NCBI GenBank assembly: GCA_028571685.1
Contig: CM053143.1
Span: 3,291,501-3,355,500 of the forward strand
DNA from: Heterohyrax brucei
Lineage: Eukaryota; Chordata; Mammalia; Hyracoidea; Procaviidae
DNA: 64,000 nt
Direction of reading: 5' to 3'
The notes under the pieces were generated by a model. That model saw only the letters and a program-made list of their open reading frames with translations, did no database searches and had not been told where the DNA came from. Each line of letters opens with the position of its first letter. The stretch's first letter is position 1. Position numbers and translations under genes: made by a program. Shown one piece after another: positions 1-11,412 of this stretch.

Positions 1-692
1 TAAATAGGACAATAGATGCTTTCTGCTGCACTGCCTTCTTGTATATATATCTGGTGTTATTGATCTTCTAACTGAAGAACTTTCTTCAGTGTTTCATGTA
101 ATTTTGTTTTGATTTTTGCAAAGTCTCTAAGCTTCTGTTTATCTGAGAATGTCCTAATTTCACTGTCAGATTTGAGAGACAATTTTTCACAATATACAAT
201 TCTTAGTTAAAAGCGTTTTTCTTTCAAGGCTTTGTGTGTGTCATCCCATTGCCTTCCTGCCAACACGATTCCAGCTGACAAGTCAGAGGTGTATCTAAAA
301 GACTGCCCTTTGTATGTTACTTTTGCTTTAAGCCTAACTGCCTATAAGCTCCTCCCTTTACATCTCATTTGATTAAGCTTGATTATAATACACCTTGGTG
401 TCTTTCTTTTTGAGTTTACCTTTTGTGGACTTCAATGGACATTTTAAATGGCTATCTTGTCTTTTTTCACGATGTCAGGGAAGTTTTCTGTCAGCAGCTC
501 TTTAACAATTCTCTCTGTATTTTCTGCTATCTCTCCTTGTTCTGGCAATCTGATTATTCATAAATTGTTCATCTTGATAGACTCTCAGATGATTCTTAAT
601 TGTTCTTAATCATTTTTCTTGACTTCATTATCTTATTTCTCCTTATAAAGGCTGGTGTCAGTTGCATTTTTGTCAGTCTCACCAATTTTGCA

Positions 693-890
693 TTACAATT
701 CCTTGTTCCTGTTCTTTTGGCTTTCAACTGAATTGTCTAACTCTGTAATTTTATTACTGATCTGCTGAATTCCCGATTGCTGTTGTCCTAACAGTTCATA
801 CAGCTTGTTGAATTTTTCATTTTGTTCTGTTACACTTTGTCTAATCTCCACTCTAAGATCTAGATGGGCTCTGTACATAATTATTTTCAT
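693..890 (-). pseudogene. L1 ORF1p fragment, coiled-coil part
   Basis: A 65-residue frame rich in Q, E, K, N and hydrophobic positions, with the segment 'ITELDNSVESQ'. The same segment occurs in the ORF1 remnant at 60999-61352. ORF1p is the L1 RNA-binding chaperone that trimerises through this coiled coil. The frame is only a piece: the RNA-binding part downstream (lower coordinates) is out of frame. It has no autonomous function. Confidence 0.75.
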
Positions 891-892
891 TA

Positions 893-1045
893 ATTTATTT
901 ATTACAGTAAATCAATAAAATTTCTGATAGCTATCAACTATCTCATCTATGACAAACCCTACCCCACACCCTTGTAGCCATAAAAGTTATTTTCTTCTAT
1001 ACATAATTCTACTTTTAAGTTCTTCTTACAAGACTTCTTTTGTAT
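893..1045 (-). mobile_element. Short L1 3'UTR fragment inside L1 ORF1/5'UTR
   Basis: Positions 920-1030 match the L1 3'UTR seen at 2680-2800 (shared features: 'ctatcaact', 'cttgtagcc', 'ttttcttct', then 'taagt' and 'ttctta'). They interrupt the order expected for the start of ORF1. An L1 3' end embedded in an L1 5' region indicates a small nested, heavily 5'-truncated insertion. Boundaries are approximate. Confidence 0.55.
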
Positions 1046-3642
1046 TCCACCTCCTATAATTTCAGGAAGATTTCTTCATCTGGGAAGGTTTTTAATTCTG
1101 TATTTTGAAGGTTTTCCAGAGCCATGATGTTCTGCTTCTTCAGATGGTTAGGTGTTGACTGTTGTCTTAAAGCCCGTAGAAAACTGTTCAGCTTCTCCAG
1201 TGTCACACCACAAGAAGCTATGGCATATCTCAAAGAAGGGATTGAGGAAGGTTACTGCAGTACTTGACTGCCAGCCATCACTGCACTTTCTAGGTGCAAC
1301 TATCTTTAAGTACAGCTTGTCTACTGATAAAGATGTGGTCCAGTCAGGCTGTGCAGCTCAGCTTGGCAGCTGGCCCCAACTGAGACCTCAGGGGTGGCAG
1401 ACCCTATGTCCTGGCTGACAAAGACGATGGACTAATTGTGAAGTCTCTCCAGAACTGTGTCAGCAGACTCTATGGCATGGCATAGAGAAGGGAGAGGAGA
1501 AGGGCACTCAGCCTCCAGCCTCTGCTGCATTCTGTAGATGCAGTTGTCTTAAAAACAGCTTCTCTAATGAAAGAGGTGCTACGCTCAGCATGGCAGCCAG
1601 CTGCAGCTGGGCACTTAGGTGACTAAAATGGTGTCCTACTTCTGCTGACTCTCCTGTGCTGTGCCAGCGGAATCTATGGCTTAGCTCAGAGAAAAGAGCA
1701 GAGAAGGAGATTGGAACCCTTGGTCACCAGCCACCAATGGATTCTCTAGATCTGACTGTTTTAAGTAGATCCTCTCTGCTGCATGAGATATGGTCCACTC
1801 TGGTCTTGCTCATCCAGGCTAGCAGCCAGTCCCAGCCATGCTCTCAGACACAACAGCCCTTGTTCCAGTGTCCCAGCTGACAAACATGATTTCAGTATCT
1901 CCAAGCCTCTCTGCCACTGTCCCAGGAAAAGCAGAAATTTCTGGGCTGCCACTGGCCTCCAACAAAGGTACTTTTCCTGTTCCTATTATCCAGTCAGATC
2001 TCACAACTTTCTACCTGATCTCGGGGCTCCATTCTCTTCTGTTCATTTGTTTTTCCAAGGCTTAGTTCTCAGAGTGAATCAAGGATATATGTGACTAGTC
2101 TGTCATGTTGGCCTAGGCTCCTCTAGGGTTATTTTTTTTTTGTTCCTCTTTTTCAAATTGTCATTCAGTAAAACTTTATAATACTATTCAAATTTGCATG
2201 CTTGGCTATCTGCAGCTCCGTCTACTCTCCTTGCCTGGTGACAGCACACATCACCTTTCTGTTCCCTGCATGTCTTATCCTCTTAAAAATCTCTGTCCAC
2301 TCCTCTCTACCCCCTTCTAGTCAGAGGCCAGTAGGACAACATCTTATAGATGCATAGAATCATAAAGTGCACACACAACATGATAAACATCTGTTCCAGC
2401 TGAGTTGGGACCATTTGGCATCACTAAGATGGCAGCTTGCTAGCTTTTAAGACCCCAGACACCAGTCAACAATATGGGATGCTGAAAATTGTCTTAGCAA
2501 TAGGCTAGTTATGTGAATTGACCTCCAGGTCTCCTGAGAGCATGATAACAGACCCCCTACCTTGCTACTATATACTGGCAATATTAGGTTAAGATTGGAA
2601 GAGAGTTCAGATTATTTCAAAGTCCAGTTAAATGCACCTTATTTCTAACGTGTGCTGTAACTGATTTCACCCAACCAAAGTTCTATCAACTGTCTAGTCT
2701 ATAGCAAACCCTTTCCTGCCCTCTATCCCCTTTCTTGTAGCTGTCAAAGTGTCTTTTCTTCTGTACGTAAGTCTTTTTTTAAGTCCTTATAGTAGGGGTC
2801 TCATACAATATTTGTCCTTGTGCTGTGGACTGGTTTCACTTAACACAATGTCTTCTGATTGAAACCAGATTATGAGATGCTTCTTAAAATCATCATTGTC
2901 CTTTATCATTGAGTAGTGTTCCATTAAGTATACATACCATAGTTTGTTTATCTATTCATTTGTTATTGGGCATCTGGGCTAATTCTACCTTTTTGCTATT
3001 GTGGGCTGTGCTGCAATAAACATTCACGTGCATGTATCTGTTCATGTGACTGCTCTTGCCTCTGTGGGATACATTCCAAGCGGTGAGATTACTGGATCAA
3101 ATGGTATATCTATTTCCAGCATTTTAAGGAAGCACTAAGTTGCTTTCCAAAGAGGATGCAACATTATGCAATACCCCCCAGCAGTGAAGGAGAGTTCCAG
3201 TTGCTCCACAGCCTCTTCAGCATTTGCTGCTTTGTGTTTTTTGGATCATGGCCAACCTTTTTGGGATGAAATGGTATCTCATCACAGTTTGGATTTGGAT
3301 TTCTTTCATAGCTAATGATTGTGAGCATTTCAGCATGTCTTTTGTCTGTCTGGATATCCTCTTTAGAGAAGTGTCTGTCCATCTCCCTTACCCAGTGCTG
3401 AACTGGGTTATTTTCTTGTTGATATTTTGCAGCATTTTGTAGACTATGGAGATCAGACATTGGTCTGACATATAGTTGCCAAATATTTTTTCCTATTCTG
3501 TTGATGGTCTTTTAATTCTTTTGATAAAGTCTTTGGATGAGCAGAAATGTTTGATTCCTAGTAGTTCCCATTTATTTATTTTCTCTTCTGTTGATCTTCC
3601 TTTGTTTATCAGATTTTGAAATCTAAGTTGTGTATTAAAACT

Positions 3643-3821
3643 CTGGCTGGAGGAAGGAGAAAGGGTGAAGAGGAGGGGAAAGGAGACTGCTGGGAGGATG
3701 AGACATGTATGGAGCAGAGAGGAATAGTGTGCTGTCGTTGGGCAGGGAGAGCAGTAGAAGCTGCTTATAGGTGGGCATGTAAATTTATATGGGAATGTAC
3801 ATTTTCACTCAGTCATAAAAA
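3643..3821 (+). mobile_element. Poly(A)-tailed unassigned retroposon, 5'-truncated copy (copy 1 of 3)
   Basis: About 180 bp inserted in L1 ORF2. Without it the L1 reads continuously, as in the copy at 35520-35550. It starts at 'ctggctggaggaagg', contains 'gagacatgtatggagcag' and ends 'tacattttcactcag' followed by an A-run. The same block occurs at 13195-13385 and 15975-16150. A short repeat 'aaaact' flanks it (3637-3642 and 3822-3827). The 5' truncation and A-tail are the signature of LINE-driven reverse transcription. I cannot assign a family name. Confidence 0.7.
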
Positions 3822-4386
3822 AAAACTTCCATTGTGATCCTATTTTTCCTTGCATGAGCTTTATCATCTTAGGGTTGATATTTAGGTCTTTTATCCAATT
3901 TGACTTAGTTTTTGTGTTAGTTTGTGAGCTATGGGTCTTGTTTCAATTTTTTGCAGATGGATAACCAATTTTGCCAACACCGTTCCTTAGAGAATCTTTT
4001 TACCCCAGTTTACAATCTTAGGGTCTTTGTCAAGTATCAACTGTTCATAGGAGGATGGTGGCATCTCTGGGGTCTCAACTCTGTTCCATTGGTTGATATT
4101 TCTCTTTTTGTACCAGTGTGAGGCTGTTTTGACTACTGTGACAGTGTGTTAGGTTCTAAAGTTGGATAACAAAAGGCCGTCTAATATGTTCTTCTTTGGT
4201 AGTGCTTTGCTTATCTGAGATTTATTCTCTTTCCAAACAAAGTTGGTAATTTGTTTCTCCATGTCATTAAAAAATGTCACTGGAGTTTGCATTGGGATTG
4301 CATTGTATAAGTAGATTGCTTTGGGTAAAATAGACATTTTCACAATGTTAAATCTTCCTATCCATAAGTAGAGTAAGTTTCTCCAT

Positions 4387-4698
4387 TTAGGTAGGTCTCT
4401 CTTGGTTGTCTTGCAGTAAGTTCTTGTAGTTCTCTTTGTAGAGGTCTCTTATTTCTCTAGTTAGATGCATTCCTAGGTATTTTATATTGTTAAGGGTTAT
4501 AGTAAAAGGTATTGATTTGGTGATTTCTTTGTTAACAATCTCTTTGTTGGTATAAAGGAATCCTACTGATTTACTTATGTATATCTTATATCCTGATAGT
4601 TTGTGTAACACTTCTATTACTTTGAGTAGTTTACTTACGGATTCTTTGGGATTCTCAGAGAATACAATCATCTCATTTGCAAATAGGGAGACTTTCAC
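4387..4698 (-). pseudogene. L1 ORF2p fragment, after the RT catalytic core
   Basis: A 103-residue frame with 'MKVSLFANEMIVFSENPKES', the remnant of the motif around the RT aspartates, where the canonical FADD reads FANE. It continues 'SGYKIYISKSVGFLYTN', a well-known L1 ORF2 stretch. Replacement of the catalytic aspartates shows the RT could not work even if the frame were whole. Neighbouring pieces lie in other frames. Confidence 0.8.
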
Positions 4699-6821
4699 TA
4701 CTTCTTTGCTGAGACAGATGTCCTTTATCCTTTAGGGTTGTCTAATTAGTTTAGCCAGAACTTCTAGCACAATATTGAATAGCATTGAGAGTGGGCATCC
4801 TTGTCAAGTTCCTCTTCTCAAGAAGAATTCTTTCAGTCTCTCTCCAAGATTATGAAGGCAATTGGGTTTGCATAGTTGTCCCTTATTACACTAAGGAATT
4901 TATCTTCTATTTCTATTTTGCTGAGAGTTTTTAGCACGAATGGGTATTGGACTTTGTTAAAAGCCTTTCTGCATCAATTGGCAAAATCAGGTGATTCTTC
5001 TCTTTTGTGTTATTTATCTGGTTGATAACATTAATTGTTTTTCTGGTGTTGAACCAAACTTGCATCCCTGGTATGAATTCAACTCAGTTGTGATGAATTA
5101 TTTTTTTGACATGTTGTTAAATTCTGCTGTCAAGGATTTTGTTGAAGATTTTGGAATCTAGTTTTATGAGTGATATTGGCCTGTAATTGTCCTTTTCTGT
5201 TTGATCTTTCCTTGGCTTTGATATCATGGTTATGCCAGATTCATAGAATGAAGTTGGAAGCATTCCATCCTGTTCTATGCTGTGAAATAGTCTCAGTACT
5301 ATTGTAGTTAATGCTTCTTTAAAAACTTGGTAGAATTCTCTAGTGAAGCTATGAAGGCTAGGACTTTTTTTGGTTGGTAGCGTTTTGATGACTTTTTCTC
5401 TCTTCCTTTGTGGTGGGTTTACTAAGTTCTACTTCTCCTTGTGATAGCTTGGTTAGGTGATAGGAATCTAGGAATTTGTCCATTTCCTCCAGGTTTTCAA
5501 ATCTGTTAGAGTAAAGTTTTTCATAGTAATCTATTATGATACTTTCAATTTCTATTGGATCTGTTGTGACATCTCCCATCTCATTTTTTATTCAGGTTGT
5601 TTCTTTTCCTATTAGTTTGAATAGTTCACTTATACATTCTTTAGGATTCTTAGAGTATACAATCGTCTTTTTCTGTTTTTCTTTAGTAAGTTTAGCCAAT
5701 GCTTTGTCTGTTTTGTTGATCTTTCCAAAAACTAGGTTTTGGTTTTGTTTATTTTTTTCAATTTGTCTTCTATTATCTAATTCATTCAGTTCTGCTCTAA
5801 TCTTTATTACCTGTTTCCTTCTGGTTCTTGAGAACTACCTCTGCTGCTCTCTCTTTTTTTTCAAGCTGTTGGATTAATTCTTGGGTTTGGGTCCCTTCTT
5901 CCTTCTGGATGTGTGCATTTATGGAGATAAATTGACCCCTGAGCACTGCTTTGGCTGTATCCCATAGGTTCTGGTTGGAAGTGTTTTCATTCTCATTTGA
6001 ATTAATAAATTTCCTCATTTCATTCTTGATTTCTTCTATAAACCATGGCATTTTCAGCTAAGTCATGTTCCCTTTCGAGGGGCTCCACTTTCCATCTATG
6101 TCTTTCTGCTACTGATTTTGACTTTTTTTGGCTTTATGATCTGAGATGATGCTTTACAGTAATTCAGAGGTTTGGATTTTGTTGAGATTTGCTTTATGTC
6201 CTAACACATTGTCCATTCTGGAAAATTTTTTATGTGCTCTGGGGAAGAAGGTGATGTTGTCTGTTGATGGATAAACAGCTCTGTATATGTTGATGAGCTC
6301 TAATTGGTTAATTGTGGCAATATGATCTCTGTATCTTTACTGAGCTTTATTCTAGATCTGTTTAATACTGAAACTAGAGTGTTGAAATCTCCCACTATTA
6401 CTGTGGAGTGATCTATCACAGTTTTCAATGTAGTCAGTGTTTCTTCGATGTATTTAGATGCTCTAGTATTGATTGCATTAATATTTTATATTGTCAAGTC
6501 CTGCTTTTGTCTGGAAACTTTCAGCAATAATAGTGACCACCCTTGTCCACGATGGTGGATTTTACATTAAAGTCTATTTTATCTGAGTTTAGTATTGCCA
6601 CACCTGCTCTTTTTTGTGTTTGTTAGCTTGGTATATATTACTCCATCTTTTGCTTTTCAGTTTGTCCATATCTTTAAGTCTAAGGTGAGTTTCTTGTAAG
6701 CAACATACAGACAGGTTGTGACTTTTGATCCAAGATGTCCCTCATTGTGTCTTTACTGGAGCATTCAGTCCTTTTACATTCAGTGTAATTATTGATAAGC
6801 ATGTGTTTAATGCTTGCTTTT

Positions 6822-7320
6822 GCCAGGTAGGGCTTTTCTAACAGAAATACTACAGAGTGGATGGCTTTAACAAAGGAAGGTTTTTTCTTACACAGTCAAG
6901 TAGGCTACAAGTCCAAATTCAGGATATCCACTCCATGGGTAGATTTTCCCACTTGTCAGCTCTGGAGGAAAGCCCACCATTGCATCATTCTTTGTGCAAC
7001 AACCTCAGCTCTGAAGGATATCCTTTTCTCCTGGCTTTGCTTTTTTGATGGTGTGAGGTTGCCAATTCTCTGCTAGCTTCCCTTTCCTTTTATCTTTTTT
7101 AGGATGAAAGGATTAAGGATGGGGCAAGCCATGCTTCAGGGAAACTCCCTTTACAGTGGAGCAGGGAGGTGATCCTATAAGGGATTTACAGTCCCACTCT
7201 AATCCTTTAAGATACAGCATTGGAAACCACAAAATGGAGGACTATCACAAAATACTAGAAATCATCTCCCAGCCACATGGCTACACAATTTTTTCGGGGT
7301 ACACAGTTCAATCCATGACA
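6822..7320 (+). mobile_element. Interspersed repeat of ~0.5 kb inserted in L1 (family A, copy 1 of 3)
   Basis: It splits the L1: sequence before ('atgtgtttaatgcttgcttt') and after ('gtgctgtcatttcaatgtat') lines up with continuous L1 at 38455-38490. The insert begins 'taacagaaatactacagagt', has 'ggctacaagtccaaattcag' and ends 'cagttcaatccatgaca'. Related copies lie at 43115-43611 and, more diverged, 19753-20165. The flanks 'tgcttgctttt' and 'tgctgtcattt' look like a degraded target duplication. The starting motif (accessible as 'acaaaataccacaa' in better copies) is common in mammalian genomes, but I cannot name the family with certainty. Orientation is arbitrary. Confidence 0.7.
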
Positions 7321-7749
7321 GTGCTGTCATTTCAATGTATTTATTTGTGTGTTGGTGTTTTCTCTGTTGCTCTTAATATTCTAATCTGGGTCATTCTTCT
7401 TTGTGCATTGATTTTTCATCCTTTTCAGTGTTGGTTTCATTTTTATTTAGACTTTTGTGTTATATTTCTTGTTTTGATGGGCTGCATCTTTATTGTGTTT
7501 TGCGGCTACTCCTATGATTCCCCTTAATAAGCTAAATTTAAACCCAATTTTATCTTCTACACATCTTAGCTTCCTCTCTATCTGGAAGGATTGTAACTAC
7601 TGTAGTAAATCACTCTTTTTAATGTAATGATACCATAGTTTTCATGATATGACCACTGGATCCATTCTTTCAATATTATAGCTTTGATTGAATTTTTGCC
7701 TTCCCTAACCACTTAGCCAAGAAAGCCAAGTGATTTTGTTTTTCTAAGC

Positions 7750-8500
7750 AAAGAGCTTCTTTCAGTATTTCCTATAGTTTTGGTTTGGTTTTTGCAAAGT
7801 CTCTAAGTTTCTGTTTATCTGTGAATGTCTTAATTTTATCTTCATATTTGAAAGACAATTTTTCAGGATATATAATTCTTGGTTGGAAGTTTTTCTCCTT
7901 CAAGGTTTTGAATGTGTCAACCCACTGCCTCACTGCCAAAATTGTTTCTGTCAAGAAGTCAAACAACAGCCTACAGAGTTTCCCTCTGAAAGTTGGCTTT
8001 ATTTTGAGTTTCTTTGTCTTTAAGTTTCTGCTTATGTTTCATTTTGTTAAGCTTGATTATAATATGTCTTGGTGTATCTCTTTTATGGTCTTTTTTTTGT
8101 GGTGTTCAATACACATTTTGGATGTGCATGTTCTCTTTTTTTGTACTTTCTGGAAAGTTGTCTGTCAACAACTCAACAACAATATTCTCTGTGTTTCTAG
8201 GTATTCCTACCTGTTTAGGAACTCCAATTAGTCATAGATTATTCCTCTTGATAGAGTCACACACATTTCTTAATGCCTCATTTTTCTTGTTTCTTTTCTC
8301 TGATTTGTCCTCATAAATGCTGGTGTCATTTGCTCTGTCTGCAAGGTCAATAAGTCTAATTTCTGGTTGCTCAATTCTGCTCTTTTGGTTTTGAATTTAA
8401 TTGTCTAATTCTGTCATTTCGTTATTGCACTGTCGGATTTCAGAATGCTGGGTTCTATCAGTTTGAACATTTTCCTTTCTTGCATTTTGTGTAATGTCTA
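7750..8500 (-). pseudogene. L1 ORF1 remnant
   Basis: The frame at 7772-7966 reads 'RQWVDTFKTLKEKNFQPRIIYPEKLSFKYEDKIKTFTDKQKLRDF', the C-terminal domain of L1 ORF1p, which binds nucleic acid with the central RRM. The rest of ORF1 follows toward 8500 on the minus strand but is broken by stops. It pairs with the ORF2 remnant of the same L1. Confidence 0.85.
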
Positions 8501-9657
8501 GGAGGGCTCTCTCTTTTATACTGACTTCTGATAGTTTCAGAAAGGCTCTTTGTCTGGGAAGTTCTTTGCTTCTTCATTTTGGGAGTTTTCTGGAGCCATG
8601 GATGGATTTTTCCTCAAATGTTTGGCTATGGCTTGTTACTTTCAGAACATCTAGAGGGTATTTAGTTTCTCTGGTGTTGCCTTACCAGGAGCTAAGGTGC
8701 AGTTCTGAGAAGGAAGTTTATCACCAGCTACCTCTGTGTACTCCAGTGACTGGACCTAGTGGAGTCTCTGGGGTCTGCCTTATGACTGGCAAAGACACAG
8801 CCCTACTTATGCAGTCACTGAGGGGCTGTCAGCCAACCCTATAAAGGTCAGTATGCAGGTCAGTAAAGGTTTATGAGATGCCATCATGCTGCAGCACAGT
8901 CATTTCTGTAGGTAGTCTCATTTTGAAAGGTAAAAGCTACATGACTGTTTCCAAAATCAGTGAGCCTGTCAGGTGTGCAAACCCCCCCTTCTAGGTGATA
9001 ATGGAGACATCTCTCCAGCTATCCCTAGATGCTGTGACATAGTTCAAAGTAGAGGCAGGCTTCTGGCCTGATGTCATCCCCTTCTGGGCCCTACCTGTAA
9101 GGCAACCCTGTGCTAAACACAGCTTTTCTGCTGGGCAAGTGGTACCCAAGCTGGGATTGTCTTCTGGCCTGGGAATTAGCCCCTGCTGAAGCCTCCGGTT
9201 GAGTAATTCCACCTCCCAGTCAAACAAGATGGTATCTTTGTCAATCTGTCCTGCCTCCACAAATCAGCAGAATCTATGGCAGATGTTCACAAAGAAAGGG
9301 TGGAGGGTCTATGTTGCTCTGACTCTGGAGCCAGGATCTCAAAATGTGACCACTCCACCCATTGATCAGTTCAGCACTATGGCTTAGCATAGCTGCTGGT
9401 TAAGCCCATCACCCACCTGCCAGCCAACAAAAATAAAAAAATGTTAAAAATGCCAGTTACCTTCAGTCTGCGGGACCCACACAATTCAACCACAGTTGGG
9501 CACAGCCAAAGACGATATGTTTCCCTTTCAGTGACATACAGTCCAAACTGACAGCCGTATGCTCTGTCCTAGGGTTCACTGGTTGTCCAGAAAACTTAGT
9601 TATTCAGACGGAATTAAGGAGATGTCTGTCGAGCCCACCATCTTGATTTCATGCTCT

Positions 9658-10138
9658 CCTCTAGCTTTTTATTTAAAGTGAAGGACATGCAGCTCTTCTT
9701 TCGCTTGAACATTAGAGTCATCTGTAGGGTTATGAACTGGCCTAGTTTCAGTACTGTCACATCTCAGACAATAGGAGTGTCCTATCAGGGTAAAATGGGT
9801 CAATGGCCTGTTGATGGAACAGTTAGAACACATACCACATTTATTTATTAAGTTCACCATCATATACAGTTGTACTTCGTGGCATTCTCAAAAATTACAA
9901 CAATAGCATCAAAGATCACTTGTCATAGATCACCATAATAGATATAATAATAATAACAGTGTTTAAAATATTGTGAGTTTCACCAAATTCTGACAGACAT
10001 GAAGTAAATGTGTGCTGTTGAAAAAAATTGCAGCAACAGACTTGTTTGACACAGGGTTGACACAAACCTTGAATTTGTAAAAAAAATGAGTATCTGTGAA
10101 GTGTAATAAAGTAAAGCAAAATAAAATGAGGTAGTCCT
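9658..10138 (-). mobile_element. Tigger1-like (TcMar) DNA transposon remnant, 5' portion
   Basis: On the plus strand 10085-10138 reads 'tgaagtgtaataaagtaaag' then 'aaaataaaatgaggtagtcc', a decayed Tigger1 terminal inverted repeat. Inward of it are 'gatcaccataatagatataa', 'aatattgtgagttt' and 'acacagggttgacacaaac', all known Tigger1 5' non-coding features. The stretch 9661-9740 matches the start of the Tigger1 transposase region: on the minus strand 'gatgactctaatgttcaag' then 'cgaaagaagagctgcatgtc'. The remainder is missing where the L1 5' end begins at about 9657. Assignment is from recalled consensus. The element is an ancient, inactive fossil. Confidence 0.8.
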
Positions 10139-10734
10139 TTACTTATGAAAAACACATAATTATAAAGTTAACAAGGAGAGGAAATTATAGACTACAGTAG
10201 CATTATCACCACATGTTTGCATCAATTGGGCCATTAAACAGAAATATCTACCATCCATATTTAGTCAGTATTGTGTGATTTAGTGCATGAGCCTCAAAAA
10301 AATATATGGGTGATTCAGGACACTGGGTTGTATTTTAGCATACAGTTTCAGGTATTTTTATAGTCTCTCACAATGTTACATGGTAGTAGTTAAACAGTGG
10401 TGGTGCTATTGTTAAAAATGAAATAATTTCAGAATTGCAGTTAGATGTGAGGAAATGCAAAGAAGGCAATCAAACACTGCGTGATATAACTTGGCAAGTA
10501 ATTTAGATTACTTTGAAATATTAGAGATAAGGACGAAAAATGAAAAAGAAATTTCAAATGAAAATGATCTAAAATATTTGGAGACATGGTGTCTGAGAAA
10601 AAGGCTTCCCTTAATCTATACTTAATTATTTTTTAAAAAATACTAGTTAAATTGTTTGACTTTGATGTCTTTGGAAAATCTCCCTTTGAATAAAGTAAGA
10701 TTTTCTACACCTAACCACCACGTTTCTCATTCTA
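10139..10734. other. Unique AT-rich sequence, nothing recognised
   Basis: No convincing open frame, SINE, LINE or LTR signature was seen. The stretch is A/T rich with short homopolymer runs. Confidence 0.5.
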
Positions 10735-11130
10735 TTGGAAATGTTATACACCTATGTGGCAGGCAAAACAGTGTTATGTTCTTCACCAACACATTTTATT
10801 TATTTCTGCAGACATAAAAACGTTCCATTTCCTCCCTTCTTTCAAGTAAGGTTAGAGCCTTTATGCTGTGCATATCCATTAGACTTGACTAAAAAATCTC
10901 CTCCTCAGTTACCTGCCACACCATTTCCTTTTTCCCTTCTGTAGTTTTCAAGACCATGCATTGCAGTTGATGGAACTGCTAGATATACAGAGTATGAATT
11001 CCTGAGTCACTGAATGGAGCATCTCCCCAGTCCTAAAGAACTCCCATACCTGCTACACACACTCAATCCGTGTTGGACTGTGACTCAAACTATAGATTCA
11101 CCTTAGTTTGGGCATTGTTACTGAATAAAA
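10735..11130 (+). mobile_element. Probable decayed LTR of MaLR/MLT1 type
   Basis: The first part has 'tggcaggcaaaacagtgtta' and the last part 'ttggactgtgactcaaacta' followed by 'tttgggcattgttactg'. This resembles the order in MLT1-like LTRs: a start with a 'gcaggcagaat'-like motif and an end 'ggactgtga...gggtttgttactg'. Divergence is high and no internal retroviral coding sequence is visible. It is non-coding, and I could be wrong on the family. Confidence 0.4.
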
Positions 11131-11161
11131 AAACTGTGACCTAAATAATCTGTATCTGTTT

Positions 11162-11275
11162 ATCTGTGTATGCTCCTTGAAGTGAAAGCTCTTGTTCTAT
11201 TCGCTTTTATCTCTTGCCCCTCTGTAATAACTAGGACCAGCCCTAGCATATAGTAAGTATTCAGTGTCAGTATAT
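11162..11275 (+). mobile_element. L2 LINE 3'-end remnant
   Basis: Reads 'gctccttgaagtgaaagctc', 'cccctctgtaataactagga' and 'cctagcatatagtaagtatt'. This is the familiar L2 3' end: 'gctccttgagggcaggg', then 'cctagcacagtgcctggcac', then 'atagtaggcgctcaataaat'. It is short and old, and it runs directly into a purine microsatellite. Confidence 0.65.
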
Positions 11276-11412
11276 GACAGAAAGAAAGAAAGATGCAAGG
11301 GAGGGAGGCAGGGAGGGAGGAAAGAAGGGGGGGACAAAGGAAAGAAGGAAGGAAGGAAAGAGAGAAGAGAGAAAAGTAGGGAGGGAGGGAGGAAGGGGGA
11401 GAGAGAAAAAAT
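11276..11412 (+). repeat. (GAAA/GGGA)n purine-rich microsatellite
   Basis: A nearly pure purine strand of GAAA, GGGA and GGAA units follows the L2 tail. The open frames found across it on both strands are low-complexity artefacts. Its position at an old LINE 3' end suggests growth from a tail. The tract is long enough to be polymorphic. Confidence 0.9.

Larger units (their letters stand above)
1..2126 (-). mobile_element. L1 LINE, 5' part (ORF1 and 5'UTR), runs off the window start
   Basis: Read on the minus strand this is the 5' untranslated region (about 2126 down to 1046) followed by ORF1 (about 890 down to 1). The same order and matching sequence recur in the L1 copies ending at 9655 and 40920. 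Positions 100-480 match the ORF1 C-terminal coding part of those copies. The 5' end resembles their ends, with a form of 'ccatcttg' close to the boundary. ORF1 is broken by stops and only short frames survive. The 3' part (ORF2) lies outside the window. The element is interrupted at about 893-1045 by a piece of another L1 3'UTR. Confidence 0.85.
2131..9657 (-). mobile_element. Near full-length L1 LINE with two internal insertions
   Basis: On the minus strand: 5'UTR (about 9657-8510), ORF1 remnant (about 8500-7750), a spacer, ORF2 remnant (about 6800-2850), 3'UTR (2850-2140) and a short A-run, seen on the plus strand as T's at 2132-2140. ORF2 is in pieces. 4149-4343 and 4387-4698 hold the region after the reverse-transcriptase core ('SGYKIYISKSVGFLYTN'). 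5358-5579 holds the '[40 protein letters not shown]'-type linker. Frameshifts and stops separate them, so it is dead. A poly(A)-tailed retroposon interrupts ORF2 at 3643-3821, and an interspersed repeat interrupts the ORF2/ORF1 boundary at 6822-7320. Its tail abuts the head of the L1 at 1-2126. Confidence 0.9.

Noticed and set aside
1152-1418. 88-codon plus-strand frame, with others to 2094
   Set aside because: Antisense to the L1 5'UTR, with the same kind of frame at 8494-8844 in the next L1. No domain.
3616-3837. 73-codon frame MKSKLCIKTLAGGRRKGEEEGKG...
   Set aside because: It runs from L1 across the retroposon and its A-tail, with no likeness between frames in the other copies.
5536-5877. 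113-codon plus-strand hydrophobic frame that looks like a membrane protein
   Set aside because: It is the antisense of L1 ORF2, whose A-rich sense strand gives T-rich, Phe/Leu/Ser-rich antisense frames. The same holds for 7785-8231, 8014-8316, 16517-16885, 37300-37584 and 59-60 kb frames.
2118-9664. 9 bp 'ctcctctag' on both sides of the large L1 as a target-site duplication
   Set aside because: The left copy sits at the 5' end of the neighbouring L1, which has similar sequence at its own 5' boundary. The match may be homology between L1 ends rather than a duplication.
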